Below, piece by piece: positions 12,594-25,100 of a stretch of DNA of 64,000 bases. Source of the DNA: Notospermus geniculatus (taxonomy: Eukaryota > Nemertea > Pilidiophora > Heteronemertea > Lineidae); NCBI GenBank assembly GCA_002633025.1, contig NMRB01000019.1, positions 216,778-280,777 on the forward strand. The letters are read 5' to 3'. The notes beneath the pieces are model-generated. The model had not been told where the DNA came from and did not search any database. It worked only from the letters and a program-made list of their open reading frames with translations. The translations under genes and the position numbers were made by a program. Each line of letters opens with the position of its first letter. The first letter of the stretch is position 1.

Positions 12594-15462
12594 TTCTACT
12601 TCCAAGCAGCGTGGTATTGCCTGATGACGACACTGAATGTATATGGCGAAAGTCAAACTGTTACCATTCACCTCACGTTCGAAGCAGTGAAGTAAGAAAG
12701 TTGTAGAATCTTTGGTGGAGTGTTTGTTTCGGGTTTTTAGTTGTTTGGTTTGCTTGCTCCCTAATTTTTTCCGTGATGAATGAGTTGGGAGATACATCAC
12801 TGTGGCGTATACAAGTGCCAGCTGCAACGAACGTAAACTATATCCAATTGCCATTCCCCGTACGTTTTTCTGACAGTGAGAGAAGATATAAATAACTGGA
12901 ATGGTCATCTTTGGAATAACACCATTTGTTCCTGACTTTGTCATTCATTGACTGATGGGAAAAGTACGCAGGACAATCTTAAGTTAGCTGGCTGAAGATG
13001 AACGACAAGACATTTTCCGTTTTGAATAACCTGTAATTGGTGAGAGAACTTCTGAATCAGCCAAACTCATCTCCCTTTTCATTCAGGTGCTGTCACAGGT
13101 GAATAATATATGGCGGAATTAGTACTGCTGATTGAGTACAACAGGTGTTTCGTTTGTAGAGCTTTGTCGATTCTTCTAAACATTGGTAAGACTTGATGCG
13201 AGTCAAAGCATACTGTTTTTCATCGTTCAGAAGACGAATGGACAGGTTGTCCAAGGATACGCCAAGCCCAATGCAACATAATCCACCTCTTGTTTAGAAA
13301 TCAGCTCGCCGGTGTGTATTTGTTCCAGGATAATCGACAACGGCACTAGGCGTCAAAGCAAGCCAGGTATAAAGAAGGTGGTTGTAAAGTAACAGATCAC
13401 AAGGAGACATATAAAATTACTGTGGATTGAAAAATGCCAAGACGAGAAGTTCATTCTCCTGTGCTGAAGGTCGATAGCTTGAAATAGCCGGCTTTCATGT
13501 CAAAAATAACTCACGAAATCCATACTCTGCTTATTAGTGTTACATGTACTTCTATTATATCGTACGTAATCAGAAGTGATGCCTTGCGGTTTTCAGTCAC
13601 TTTTCCCCGGCGTAGTCCCACGATCTGTGATTCCAGATTTCTGTGAATTTCACGACAGTTCAAAACTTTTCGACCCAATCACCACCAAGTGGTTATCACT
13701 TGATGTTAATTCGATTGCCGACACGTTCGTGGCAGTCAACAGGCTTCAATGGATGAGAGGTTGATTAGGTTCGACCAGCCCCAAGGACCATACCCCTCCG
13801 GCAGCCATGTAATTGGACACGTCCATCGTTTGGGATTCAGTCATCGTGATAGGGTCACTTGTCATGCAAGTAATCAAGGACCTACGGTGAGGCCTTGTTT
13901 CGAGGCTAATAGACTAATTTCATACAGCTCGTAGAAACGTCGCTTCGGTATTGAATCTGCCGCCCTGGAACGAACTCTCAAGAATGAATTCCCTGGTAGA
14001 GTTCTCTGAATTTTCGTCGTCGCGTGCCCAGACACAAAAACACCAGAAGAGCCTGTCCTCTGCGGTAGATGGGATTCTGATAGTCTGATTTGTGACAATT
14101 TACCCAGGCAATCTTCACTTCTGAAGGCCACCGTGTGGAATCTGTGATAGCCGACCACAATAGGAGCAATTTCATGCCATCTTGGCAATTATTGGTCAAA
14201 TTGACAACTTGGGAGCTGAGTGTTTAGGACCAATTTCTGGGGTTTATGAGACCTTGTGCATACTGCAGACAATTGTAATTATTGGAATCTTCGGGACTAC
14301 AGAACTCTTCCGAGATCGAATTCAGTGGCGAATTCGACATCGTAGCACTCACGGGAAACAGAACTCATACCATGCCCGCGAGCCTGCTTTACGCTCAGGG
14401 GCTCAACCACAGAGGACCTTAACTAGGCTACACTAAAGATTCCAGGTAATCCAAGATCTGTGAGATACCCGAGGAGAAATGCATTTAAGAATGTAAGATG
14501 CAAGTACGAAGCAAAAAGTCGACGCCAAGCCAAACCATACGATAGGAGCTCACCACAGGCGCCAAAGGCTACGGACGATTTCCACCTGTAGTGGATGGTA
14601 AATGCTGAAAAATACTACCAAATTCCCCAATCAAAATATTTATTTTGGATTACCTTTCTATGAATTAATACATTAGATTACATCTGATTTTCCCGTTCCA
14701 TTCTCTTTTAAAGAGGTGCAGCGAAGGCTTGGCTGCGATTTTCAAGAAATCATCATTCAGAAATGAATTCAGTGCTATTTTGTGGTTATGTCCACCAGAA
14801 ACATCAAAATTCGGAAAGTCTTCAGGTCAGAATTAAAGGTTACCGGTAGGCGAGATGACTACATCAACACGTGCAAGAAAAGAGTATATCATTATGTGAT
14901 GACGCTCGCAACTCGATCATACTGATCAATATCTTCGCTATTGCATTCCACGGGCGACAATAAACCATAACAGAATGAGAAACAGTCGCACTATGTCGGA
15001 CAAAAACAATGGCACCATAGCCCCAGGGAACACCGGCAACGGTCACGAACAAAAATCTGCTCCAGAGAGGCTAATATACTCAAAATGGCATCTACTGCCC
15101 TCTAGCATCTATCAGGAATGCAGAAAACGCCATTCCCTTTGCAGTAACTGGGGAGTAACGATTTAACAGAATTTCAGTTATTCTGCGCCGGGCGAATAAC
15201 CATGACTAACTTATCTTTCCGGGTCTTTTTTTGCTGGAAGAATATGACGTCCAATCTGCGATGATTTGATGCATTGTCATCTTGTGCCCGCAAGGGCCCC
15301 GTCATAATCCGTTTACAGTCATGACAGAAATGGTACAGGATCTGACCCGACCGACCGAAGGTGCCTGCTCAATCAATGGTAAAGGATGTTTGTGGAGAAC
15401 CTGTAACATCTGGGTGCAACAGATAAAAAAAATCTCAGAGAATGATCTGGAAAATCATGGAA

Positions 15463-16180
15463 CAAGCCTGGTGGCGACTGGGTTCACGAAGTGACGTTCA
15501 GATCATGAGACTGCAGTTAGTTGCTGGGGGAATAGATGTTTGGTTTGGGCACCGGAAAGAAAATCGATAGCAGGACAAGTCCTTACATCCAAACAGAGAA
15601 AATCTCGTTGTGTAAAGGTGATATATTCTTCTGATTTTTTTGCATGCTCTCGTTATTTTGTACACAAAAATGCCGTTTCATGATGATGTATACATTCGTC
15701 CATACATCGGCGATTATGCCCCAAACAAAAGTGTCGATTTCTCGAAAAAAACGCGAATAATATGTAAATTCTACTATAAGAGACATAACTTGGCGTTACA
15801 TTACACTTATTAGTGAAATTTCGTGCCAATTGGTGCTATATTAGGGAGTTTTCGCAAAGCCCCCGAAACGCCGACGCGAACGTCTATTCTATTGTTCACT
15901 GCTCTCTCCGTGGCATCGAACAATGGCTTTGGCGTTCGCGTTGGCGTTTCGGGGGCCTTGCGAAAACTCGCTATTAAGTGAATAAACCCGTGTGACAAAT
16001 CGCACTGAACTGAATAGGCCTATGAATGTTTTAGTGCCAGAGAGGTTGGAAAGGTGGTTTAGAATAGAAATTGATACCTCACTGTCGGTATTGGTCGTCT
16101 AACCAAACCCGCGAGGGTGGAGCTAAAACCCGTGTGACAAGAAATGATGTGGCACGAAAATAACGTCACTTCGTGAACAA
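15463..16180. mobile_element. About 0.7-kb insertion present only in copy 2
   Basis: Absent from copy 1 (junction near 2865). A core of 15482-16178 is bounded by perfect 17-bp inverted repeats GTTCACGAAGTGACGTT. Nineteen extra bases lie between the left breakpoint and the left repeat, and no clean target duplication is seen beyond a possible GAACAA. No transposase frame, so it is non-autonomous. It contains a second, nested MITE at 15844-15971. Confidence 0.75.
15844..15971. mobile_element. 128-bp nested MITE with TATTA target duplication
   Basis: Inverted repeats of about 37 bp begin GGGAGTTTTCGCAA and contain GCCCCCGAAACGCC and CGCGAACG. Five-base direct repeats TATTA flank it at 15839-15843 and 15972-15976. 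It is strikingly GC-rich inside an AT-rich host element. Confidence 0.85.
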
Positions 16181-16935
16181 TAATTCCGATTTGACAGACC
16201 ACTTCCTGGCATGATATACTAGGCAAGTCTGTAATGGTCTTTCATAAATCATTCAGCTGGATAAATGACCAACCTTAAGTGCTTCCTGACCATTTTAGGG
16301 GCAATTTCTGATCATTTTATGACAATGAAGATACATTGCCAACATCCGCCAAAGAAACCTAGATCCTAGATACGTCCGCATTCCTCTCAGTCAACGCTCT
16401 TAAGCCACGGATGCAATATCAGCACAAAAATTAAGCCATTCCATTTAGCCTGTTCTGCTTCTAGATTGCCATCTCGATAAAGGAACAAGATGGGTGAATT
16501 ATTTTGGCAGAAAAAGAATTGCAGATTTTATGCACAAAGTCGAAAAACAACAATAACTTTGTAGAAAATTGTCGGATTCTGGTAAAATTGGCTTTATTTT
16601 GTAGATAGAACAAGTAGCTTTCAAGCTTATGTTTAGAACCAAGGAAAAGATGCTTTTGCAAGGCGAAAGAAAGATCGATGGTAGTGGCACCTGGCCACCA
16701 GTGTAACTAAACCGCGCTGACCTTCGTCATGAGATCGCATGCAAATTAAAGTTAATGAGGGCCGTGCGTATCAGCTAAAATCTTCATCGGACGAGAGGTG
16801 CGAACACGAAATGAACTCCCACCGATTTCTGATTGCAAGTTCGAAGTGGTCGACGTAGAAAAAGCGAACTTTGCTTCCCAGGAGGAAAGCAAAAATTCAG
16901 ATTAGATCGCCGAGTGATACTCGCAACAAGAAAAT

Positions 16936-18212
16936 TGACTTAACATTTTGATCAGCCTAAATTACGTCTTGATAGAAAATTAATTGACACCGGATCCGAT
17001 AAAATCAGCTGAAGTGCTGAGTAAGATGCATTTACGCACGGGGGAAGTCGATGATATATCCAGTTATTGGTTCATTAACTCTTAACTCGAGTATTTTTCA
17101 AATGCATCCAAGCTTCTTCTCCGTTGGAAGGAATTTTTGCGTACGCAGTTTTAATCACTAAAATTACTTAAATTAAGAATATGAGAGGTGCGTAGAGTGT
17201 GAGGCTTAAATAACTGGCCTGTTTTGAGGTATATCCATCCGTTCCCACCAATATTACGAACCACACATCATCATTTTTTTCCCTGTTTTCCTGCAGCTAT
17301 AGGCATCATAATACCAGGAACAATGCCGATATTTATTTGATTACGTACTTTTAGACTATTTGGAGGAAAAAATCCATCGTAGGTTCACATGTTAACTGTA
17401 AATGTAATTCACGTTGAGCCTTTTTCCGGATAGTGTTTACAATGTTTACTATCTGATTTCCTGACAGGACGGATTCATCACTTTGATGTGTACTGACATT
17501 TCCCACAGCTACCGACATGTTGGGGGTGCCTTATCTACAGAGAATCATCCTGTAGCTCACTTAGCAGTCATCATTTGTCCGCAGTTGATTACCTCTTAGA
17601 CTAGCCCATGAAATCATGTTGTAGTATTATATTTGCTTCTTGTTCGGCATCGTTGCCACTTCGATAGCCTCGGAGAAGTGGGACAGGACATTAAGATGTT
17701 GATGTACAGTACAGGCATTCCAGAAAGTGTTCGACGAAGCCAAGCCGTCCGTGAAATAAAGTAATTCGCTTTTTCATGAAGTATTATTCTTTTGAAATAC
17801 ATGTACATGTCTCTAATCGGGTCAAAAAGCAATCAAATTAAATCTCTCCATTATAGGATCTATCATTAGATAGGCAATGCAAAAAGGACTTCTTATTAGA
17901 CCTATTCTGTAAGTGGTTTGGAAGGAATACCCTTATAAATAAATGGCCACTTTGGTCCTTCCATTATCTGATTCAGTCAACATCCCATATGAGTTTAAAT
18001 TGAAATTCAATACCGTTCTCATCACAAACAGCTTTTGCATATTGAACAGTGATTGGAACAGGATTGATTCTTGGTCCACATAAGCCCGACGGAATAGGAT
18101 CCTTGACAAATATTTACATCAACTCGAACATGTACGACAGTTGATAGATCGACAAACTCGAACTTCAGTTCGCAACCAACGACAGACACATTTCTAATTC
18201 ATGTACAGGACA
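16936..18212. other. Copy-2-specific segment replacing 3631-4083
   Basis: AT-rich sequence with no counterpart in copy 1. Left boundary follows GAAAATT, right boundary precedes ACATTGGTCC. I see no gene, terminal repeats or target-site duplication in it. It probably represents the true internal sequence missing from copy 1 at its contig join. Confidence 0.5.
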
Positions 18213-21200
18213 ACATTGGTCCGTACACATTCTCTTCGTCGGCCGGTGTGAAATCGGAGAACGGCCCCTAGAATCAAAGTGCGGGTGCTATTGTCCTCGT
18301 GGATTAAGCCTTATAAAGAAGTGGATAAAGCTTTTGTGTCACTAACCCTGATCATAACCGTTGACAATGCAAGGGCTTTGTATTGAAGACTTCCATTGTT
18401 AGTACTTTCTCCGCTGGTACAATGTGTCATTGCATCCAGTGGCAGTGGAAAGACCTCGTACGATGTTGTCACCACCTGAACAGGATTGATCGAACGCATG
18501 ATGAGCCGACCAGCAGCAGTGGGCTCTATAGAAAGAATCCAACATATGGACGGTTCATACAGGCCCACCGCTCCAAATCTAGGATCGTACCAAAAGCCTG
18601 TGAGTCATCTTTAGCCAGTGGTTCAGTTCAGATACGGTGATTGTCAGCAAATGACGGGCTGTCAATGAATTATGTATATGAAAAGTAGCTGTTCAGAATC
18701 GCGGGTGGTATTAAGTTTCATACCAGTATTGCCCTCAGAGCCAAAAGTTAATCCAACAGGACATGATTTCATGAATACACCAAAGGCAATTTATAAATGT
18801 TTAACGCGGGCCGTATGATGCCAGATTTATAGTATCCGTTGACGATGTCGGTAAATTGTTTGATGGGATTTTGATGGGTCCAACTCCAGCATTAACCGAA
18901 AGTTTGATGTAACCTTTAATGGTGACAAGCCATTCGGGACACGTCCTTCGGTTGAAAACATGTTAAGTAAGTATAATTCAAGCAAGTTGGACCTGGATAC
19001 AGATCAAATGTAGATTTATCGCCAGAAGTGGATGATGTTATACGGTTTTAGATACTGGGTTTGACCGCAGATGAACATGAAATGAGTGAGAACGTCAGGA
19101 ATGCCATTATCAATTGCCGTGATTACCGCAACCTTGCTGCAAGACATTTATCACTCGCAGACACTTATGGGGTAAACAGTGAGGCCGTACGGATCCTCGA
19201 TCAGCTCTATCGGTTGACGCCGGTCGAAGAAGTGTAGCTACTTTGAGCTGCAATCTGCCGATCGAGGCTCCCTTACCTGACTGGTAAATGGGCATCACGT
19301 CGCGTATACGTCTGAAAGATGCAAGATTTGTCAACAGTGACAAGAACCACGGAGAATGTGTGACGTGAGAGTCGATGGTGATTGACGAGGTCGTCCCACA
19401 TGGACAGCAAAATGACAGGGACCAAAATGGACTTAGCCCGATTGGTCTTCGTTGAATTAGAACCAATCAGAAGATACAACAGATAAACTGCCACGGCATC
19501 ACAATCAGACTGAGCTAAAAGAAAAGTTAACTACGGAGGGCGTCTTAGGCAATATTTCAGTAACAAATAGAATTATTCAACAAGATAGACCCATCTTTTC
19601 CGACGTGAATGTAGACAACGCTCATATCATCATACCGTTTTCCTTTGATTGCCTCCCCGCTGAACCCACACAGCAAACTAAGTTTGGATTAGTCAAACAG
19701 GGATAGACTGATAATCAAGTATATGACTGTGAGGATTCAGAGAAACTATGAAATCGTTGACTGCTCAGCAAGTCACTTGGGTAATAGGCTGTGGTATCGT
19801 GTTCCCTTCAAGTAACTTGTTTGGTAGGTCAGTCAAGATTGACAGAAACCAACATCCCGACAGGTTTGCCTGACGGCGTTGATTGTTCGCAGTTGATTAT
19901 GTCAGAAAAGGAAACGATTGATAGAAAATCGCATGCAAACCGGGCGATATTTCCCAAAAGAATGAGCGTTTCATGACAAATGGTGACAATAATCTACGTT
20001 GGCCAATGGAATGATGATGTAGTGTCTTCATCAATTTGGTTATTGGGAAAATGAATTATTAACCACTTGGTCAGAGTACCGATTTAACATGATAAGTGTG
20101 GTTGTCAATCTGGGTGGGGATGAGGATAAACAGACGAAGGACTTGATGATGGATAATGGACGAAGCCAATAGAGATAATCGACAGGCATTTGCGAGTCCA
20201 GTGGGAGGGGCGTTTTTTCTTGAACCCCAAAGTTTGTGAGAGTGGTGATGCGACTCAATCTCGAAATGATCGCCTTGTACCTGCTACATGTAAGTGTGAA
20301 GGACAGTAAAGTCGCCAAGAGACCACGTGTTCTCGGTGTAACGTTTTTCAGTGAGGCCCCGGTGCCAGTGTGACATTACAATAGACTGACGGAATAAGCG
20401 GCGGCTTGACAATGAGCGACACACATAGAAACAGTGACTCTGTTTCCCAGTGTGTTCCGAACAGTGGGAATCACGCTTACATAATTCGTGGACATGTAAA
20501 GCAGTATAAAAGTTCTGCTACAGCGATGCCCCTCTGCTCCGTTCTTCATTGACCCTCTACCGCTTAATGAGCCCAATTAATGAATGACCTCGCCTGTTCC
20601 ACCTCCCTTCCGATATCGACAGACACTGGAATCCAGCTGAGCTTTCAGCCAAGAGGTTACAAACACAGGATTACGATGAGTTTGCCATTTGCATGATTTG
20701 TCACTCGCTCTCCCTTTGTAGTAGTTAATGAACGCCCAATTGGCATCACTGGTCGATGGTGGCCCCGTACATCCTGAAACAACCAAAGCTTAGCTGCGAG
20801 GCAATGTTGCTAGAAAATCTAATAAATCAATGAGTGACAGTGTTGGCCCTGATCTCACCGCATCGTGCAGCATTCTGTCAGCAAATTACAGCTTGGGGAT
20901 TACATGATTTTAAGGTAAACAAGAGATTGGTTGATCATTTTCCTTTTGAATGTCTATCTGTTTTGCGATTTACCGGATAATGTTTGGTACACCGAGATGA
21001 GCACAAACACGAAAAACCCATTTTCAAAAGAGGCAGTCTCAGAAACCGCAGCACAGCCATTTCTTTCATTTCCCTCTCTAATTTGGTCTGGGATTTGTTG
21101 AAAGATCAAAGTATTGATATAATGGTAGTGAATGGGCAGGAGGCAGACCCTGCCCTTGGAAAACTACATTGAGCGAATTACATGCATTATACTGACGAAA

Positions 21201-21235
21201 ACGAAGCAAGTGGGATANATCTTGCTGTCCTTTGA

Positions 21236-21995
21236 ACTGATTTTTTGGTGAAAGTTTGAATTTTCATCAAAAAAAGTGATTTTTTATTCGGGATTTGTTG
21301 GTGATCGCACCTATGCCATCTTGAAGCACATTTGTTTCTGAGTAGAATCTAGCTTTCGGATCCCATGGATCTGTAGGGGGGACAAAGTTACAGAGGGACG
21401 TTTGCAGTGATTTTGTTCGGTTAGCCAAGTTCGATCTTCCACGTGCTCTTCCGTATTTCATACCGACCAAGTGTTGAATATTCAGCAGTTCTCCGTCACA
21501 AAGCACGCTCGGGACAAACCACATTGATTGCGTTGCATCATTATTATTGATTGTATTGTGCACTATAGTTTAGTTTTGAACGGGCAAACATGCTTTGTGG
21601 TAGCTGTCTGCGGTAATCGCCTATAGCTCGGAACGTCATCCCGGGCCCACTTAGGCCTTATTGTTATTCACATTAGTTCTTATTGAAATTCCAAAGGCTC
21701 GGTCAAATAGGCCCAGTATGAATAGCGATTATTATTCGTGACCCTGAACTTGCCGCGTCACAACTGGTTGGTTATGAATGTGGTGTCAGACTGGCAACTG
21801 GAAAACCCTAAAATTGCCTGTAAGAAACCATCAATAACTCGGTTGCAGAAGCTCCAATTCTTTATTTCAAAATATCATTGTGTCTGGAAACAGTAGAGCT
21901 GTAAAATGCTCAGGTTCTCGATTTTGCGAAGGCGATAATAAAAAACCTCATTTTTTGACAAAATTGCAATCTTTCACCAAAAAGTCACTAAACTG
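21236..21995. mobile_element. Probable 0.76-kb inverted-repeat element
   Basis: About 60 bp at the left (ACTGATTTTTTGGTGAAAG... then GTGATTTTTTATT) match the reverse complement of the right end (about 21925-21995) at roughly 75%. The outermost repeat word is TTTTTGGTGAAAG. The interior has no recognised coding sequence and target duplications are not clear. It starts just after the contig join at 21218. Confidence 0.5.
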
Positions 21996-22135
21996 TATAA
22001 CTGGGTCATTTCGGTGGAAAGAGGTGCCGAAGCAGTTGTTATGAGTGAGTATAAAAAGAAAAAATGCGTTTCATTAATATTAAAAGAAATATTGAATTTA
22101 GTAGCTGTCTATTTACTTTTGACTAAGGGTGTACA

Positions 22136-25100
22136 TGTATGACGTGTATAGACGACGACTCTTCGCTCTTCTCATGTTTCAGCCACAAGGATACCTTGAA
22201 GATGAAACCAACCTATTCATGAACCTGCAAGTCCTACGGAAAATATGTCACTGATTGAGTCGGGCCTTTATAAGAAATTTTTCCCATCCAAATATTAATT
22301 TTTGACATCAAGCTTCGAATGTAGACATACTTTTTGTTCACAAAAAGCTCCTATTTTACGCCATAATTAAACTACCGACCAATTCGCGATATATAAATCT
22401 GGATTTTATTTAATAGCACGATGGATTCATTAATTATTTGTTGTTTGCAACTAAAGTATGCCCACCATTATTTATTATCAAATTATTTGAGTTGATTTAT
22501 CATTGCGCTGACGTTTCAAGGAGATTCCGACACCGAGGAAGATGGCTGAACCTCGGAATGCTCCGAATACCCAAACAATGATCGCTGTCACATCTTCGTG
22601 ATCCAACTTTACATTCTGACGTACTTTCCATCTCAAAATAGATTTGTGCTAAATCAAATCAACCACTCAGGCTGAAGCAATACCATCGCATTTGCAGAAG
22701 AAACATTCCCCATCGGCCCTGATCCATGAACAATTGAAATCCCACCGAAAAAAGATTCGGATCAGGTTTTATCAGAGTGTACTATACACATTATCACCTA
22801 CTCGAACTCAGGTGCTCCGCTTCACACGATAAACCAACAGTTTTTACTGCAAAGCCTTCGTTTTTTTTTAAATTGCCCTGTTTGAACAGGAACAAAATTT
22901 CACGCACGACATCAGATCGAGATTCACGTTCTACGAAACAACGTTATATCATCTTTTCACGACGATATTGCAACGTTATTGAAATAAAGATTTTGAAAGG
23001 AAAGCTTTGAAACTTTCATCACAATACACGAAACTGATGAAAAATCAGAAAACGAGAAAACGTGTATCAATGATCAAACACGAGGAATTCGCAATGAGTT
23101 TTTACAACTACGCAATCTCTGCACAAGCGACGTACTTTTGTCGTCTCCGACTACAAAGCTCGGTTGCTATCGTAAATCAGTCAAACAAGAAGAAATGTAC
23201 CAATCTCCAAATAATCCTTTCCTTTAAAAACTGAGAACGTTCTATTAACCTAGCAAACGATCACTGCACCATTTGTGGACGGAGTCTGCGCGACTAGTAA
23301 ATTTCCTCTTTAAATTTCTCGCGTTTCTCCTTCCTCCGGATGTCTTTATCTCAGGTATAGCAAGAAGCCTGGGAAGTTGGAAAGTACCTGTGACGAGTCA
23401 GGCAAGGTGGCCTTCCTTAGAGTAAAAGAATACAAAAACTTCAAACACGACTTCATGAAACTGAGTAGAGTACGTCATACTCGTTTTTAGTAGCATTATG
23501 TGGCTGGACCACAGAGTATTATTGGACATTTGATGCCGTTGATAAAGGAACAACGACGTGGTGCTGTTACACATAACATTTACTTTACACTCAGGTGTGT
23601 CTCCAGGGCAGAGCTAGCCATTTCATTCTCTTTACCCAGGCGTGGTCACAGCCATTTCACAGTTCGTATTCTGAATGTCAAATCTTTAAAACTAAATGTG
23701 CACTTCTTCATTTCTTGCCTTTGGCTTAAGATATTTTTAGTAAAGATTTGTCGATATTACATCGATACAACATTTTACTATATAATTGGTAAGATGATCC
23801 ATGGAACGTTGTGGATTTATACTCGGTCGATATGCCCAGTTCAAGCTCGGTAAAGTGGGTAATAATTACGACCTAGACAATCTAAAAAGGGGGTGTATGA
23901 TTATGGGTATCGTAAGAAAAAACTGGTTTTTGAGACAAAAGCAAAGTCCGTGATACAGAGTCGATAGCAGTTTTTGTAGGAGGATAATTGGGATGTTGGT
24001 TAGGTCGGTTAGGCAAAATGTGTGGGCGCCAAATACTTGTTTCTCAAACTTCTCTCGCAAGTCAACGTGACTCGATCGTTCCAGGGCATCTTTGCAGGGC
24101 GGGGTTGTTATAACCAAGACTGCAGGTGCACCAACACAAATGTCCCTGACGCATTCGAGATAGATTTGACATCTTTCGACACCTCTGATGGCATTAAATG
24201 GAGACAAACCGATGGCCGAAGGACGCACAGAACAAATTACTACAACGTAGCAGGTGAAAGCCTTAAAGTTCGGAACCTTAGCCAATAAAGCTAGGGGAGT
24301 CCATCTCTTTCATAGACCATTCTACGGATATTGCACAAGGCTAAAAAGCAATCTTGTCACAAATGCAATGGGAATCACCGACCAAAATGAGAATAAATTC
24401 AGCTGCAGGTGCATCGCAGAGGTGTTGAGGAACAATAAATCAGTCCTTTGGCCTTTTGCAGCCAATCAACGCCGATTTTATGAACCTGAGGCGAGTAAGT
24501 GGTTGCTGATGTAATGGCTAAGATGATTGGCGTCCGCAAGGTGTTTATTCAACTCGGGTAGTTTACGTCGATATCGACTGAACATGTGACGCTGATCACA
24601 CATCGACAAAAAAGACTAAAGAGAATTTTGGAAAAGCGAAAAAACGCTATGACAACCGACGCCAACCAAGGCACTTGCTCCGGAAATTGCCCTCTGATGT
24701 TCGGATTTCCTCGGATCAAAGTGCCATTCCTTCGCCACCCAACCAACCTATTTCATGGTCACTAAACAACAGTGATTGCTCAATAACTCTCATACTCAGC
24801 AAGAACCAACCTAAAGATAATGATTCTTGTCGGACAGCAACCCAAGCTAAAGAATGACAGGATATTAAAATCTCGGTTCTTCACATTGTGGCACGTTTCT
24901 TTCTTCACAGGTTTCGTTTCTTTCCGATCTGAAGTAGAAATTCTCCTTCCTATGCAAATCATGTGGAGAAAAATCTACTAGACTAGCATTCCCAAGGCAA
25001 TATTTCTTTCAGGAGCAATATGCGAGAAAATTAGGATCTGTAAAGGAAGTTCCTCGAGGAAACGATATCATTATGCAAGGTTCTTTTGTTCTTAGTGATT

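Larger units (their letters stand above)
12594..21217. repeat. Large near-identical duplicate block, copy 2
   Basis: Partner of 1-7145. Longer because it holds an extra 718-bp insertion (15463-16180) and a 1.28-kb segment (16936-18212) where copy 1 has 0.45 kb. It ends abruptly at the single N at 21218 in the middle of alignable sequence, as expected of a contig end rather than a biological breakpoint. No gene recognised inside. Confidence 0.93.

Noticed and set aside
12507-12944. 145-codon minus-strand frame at the left edge of copy 2
   Set aside because: Crosses the boundary between unique sequence and the duplicated block and resembles no protein family I know; likely chance.
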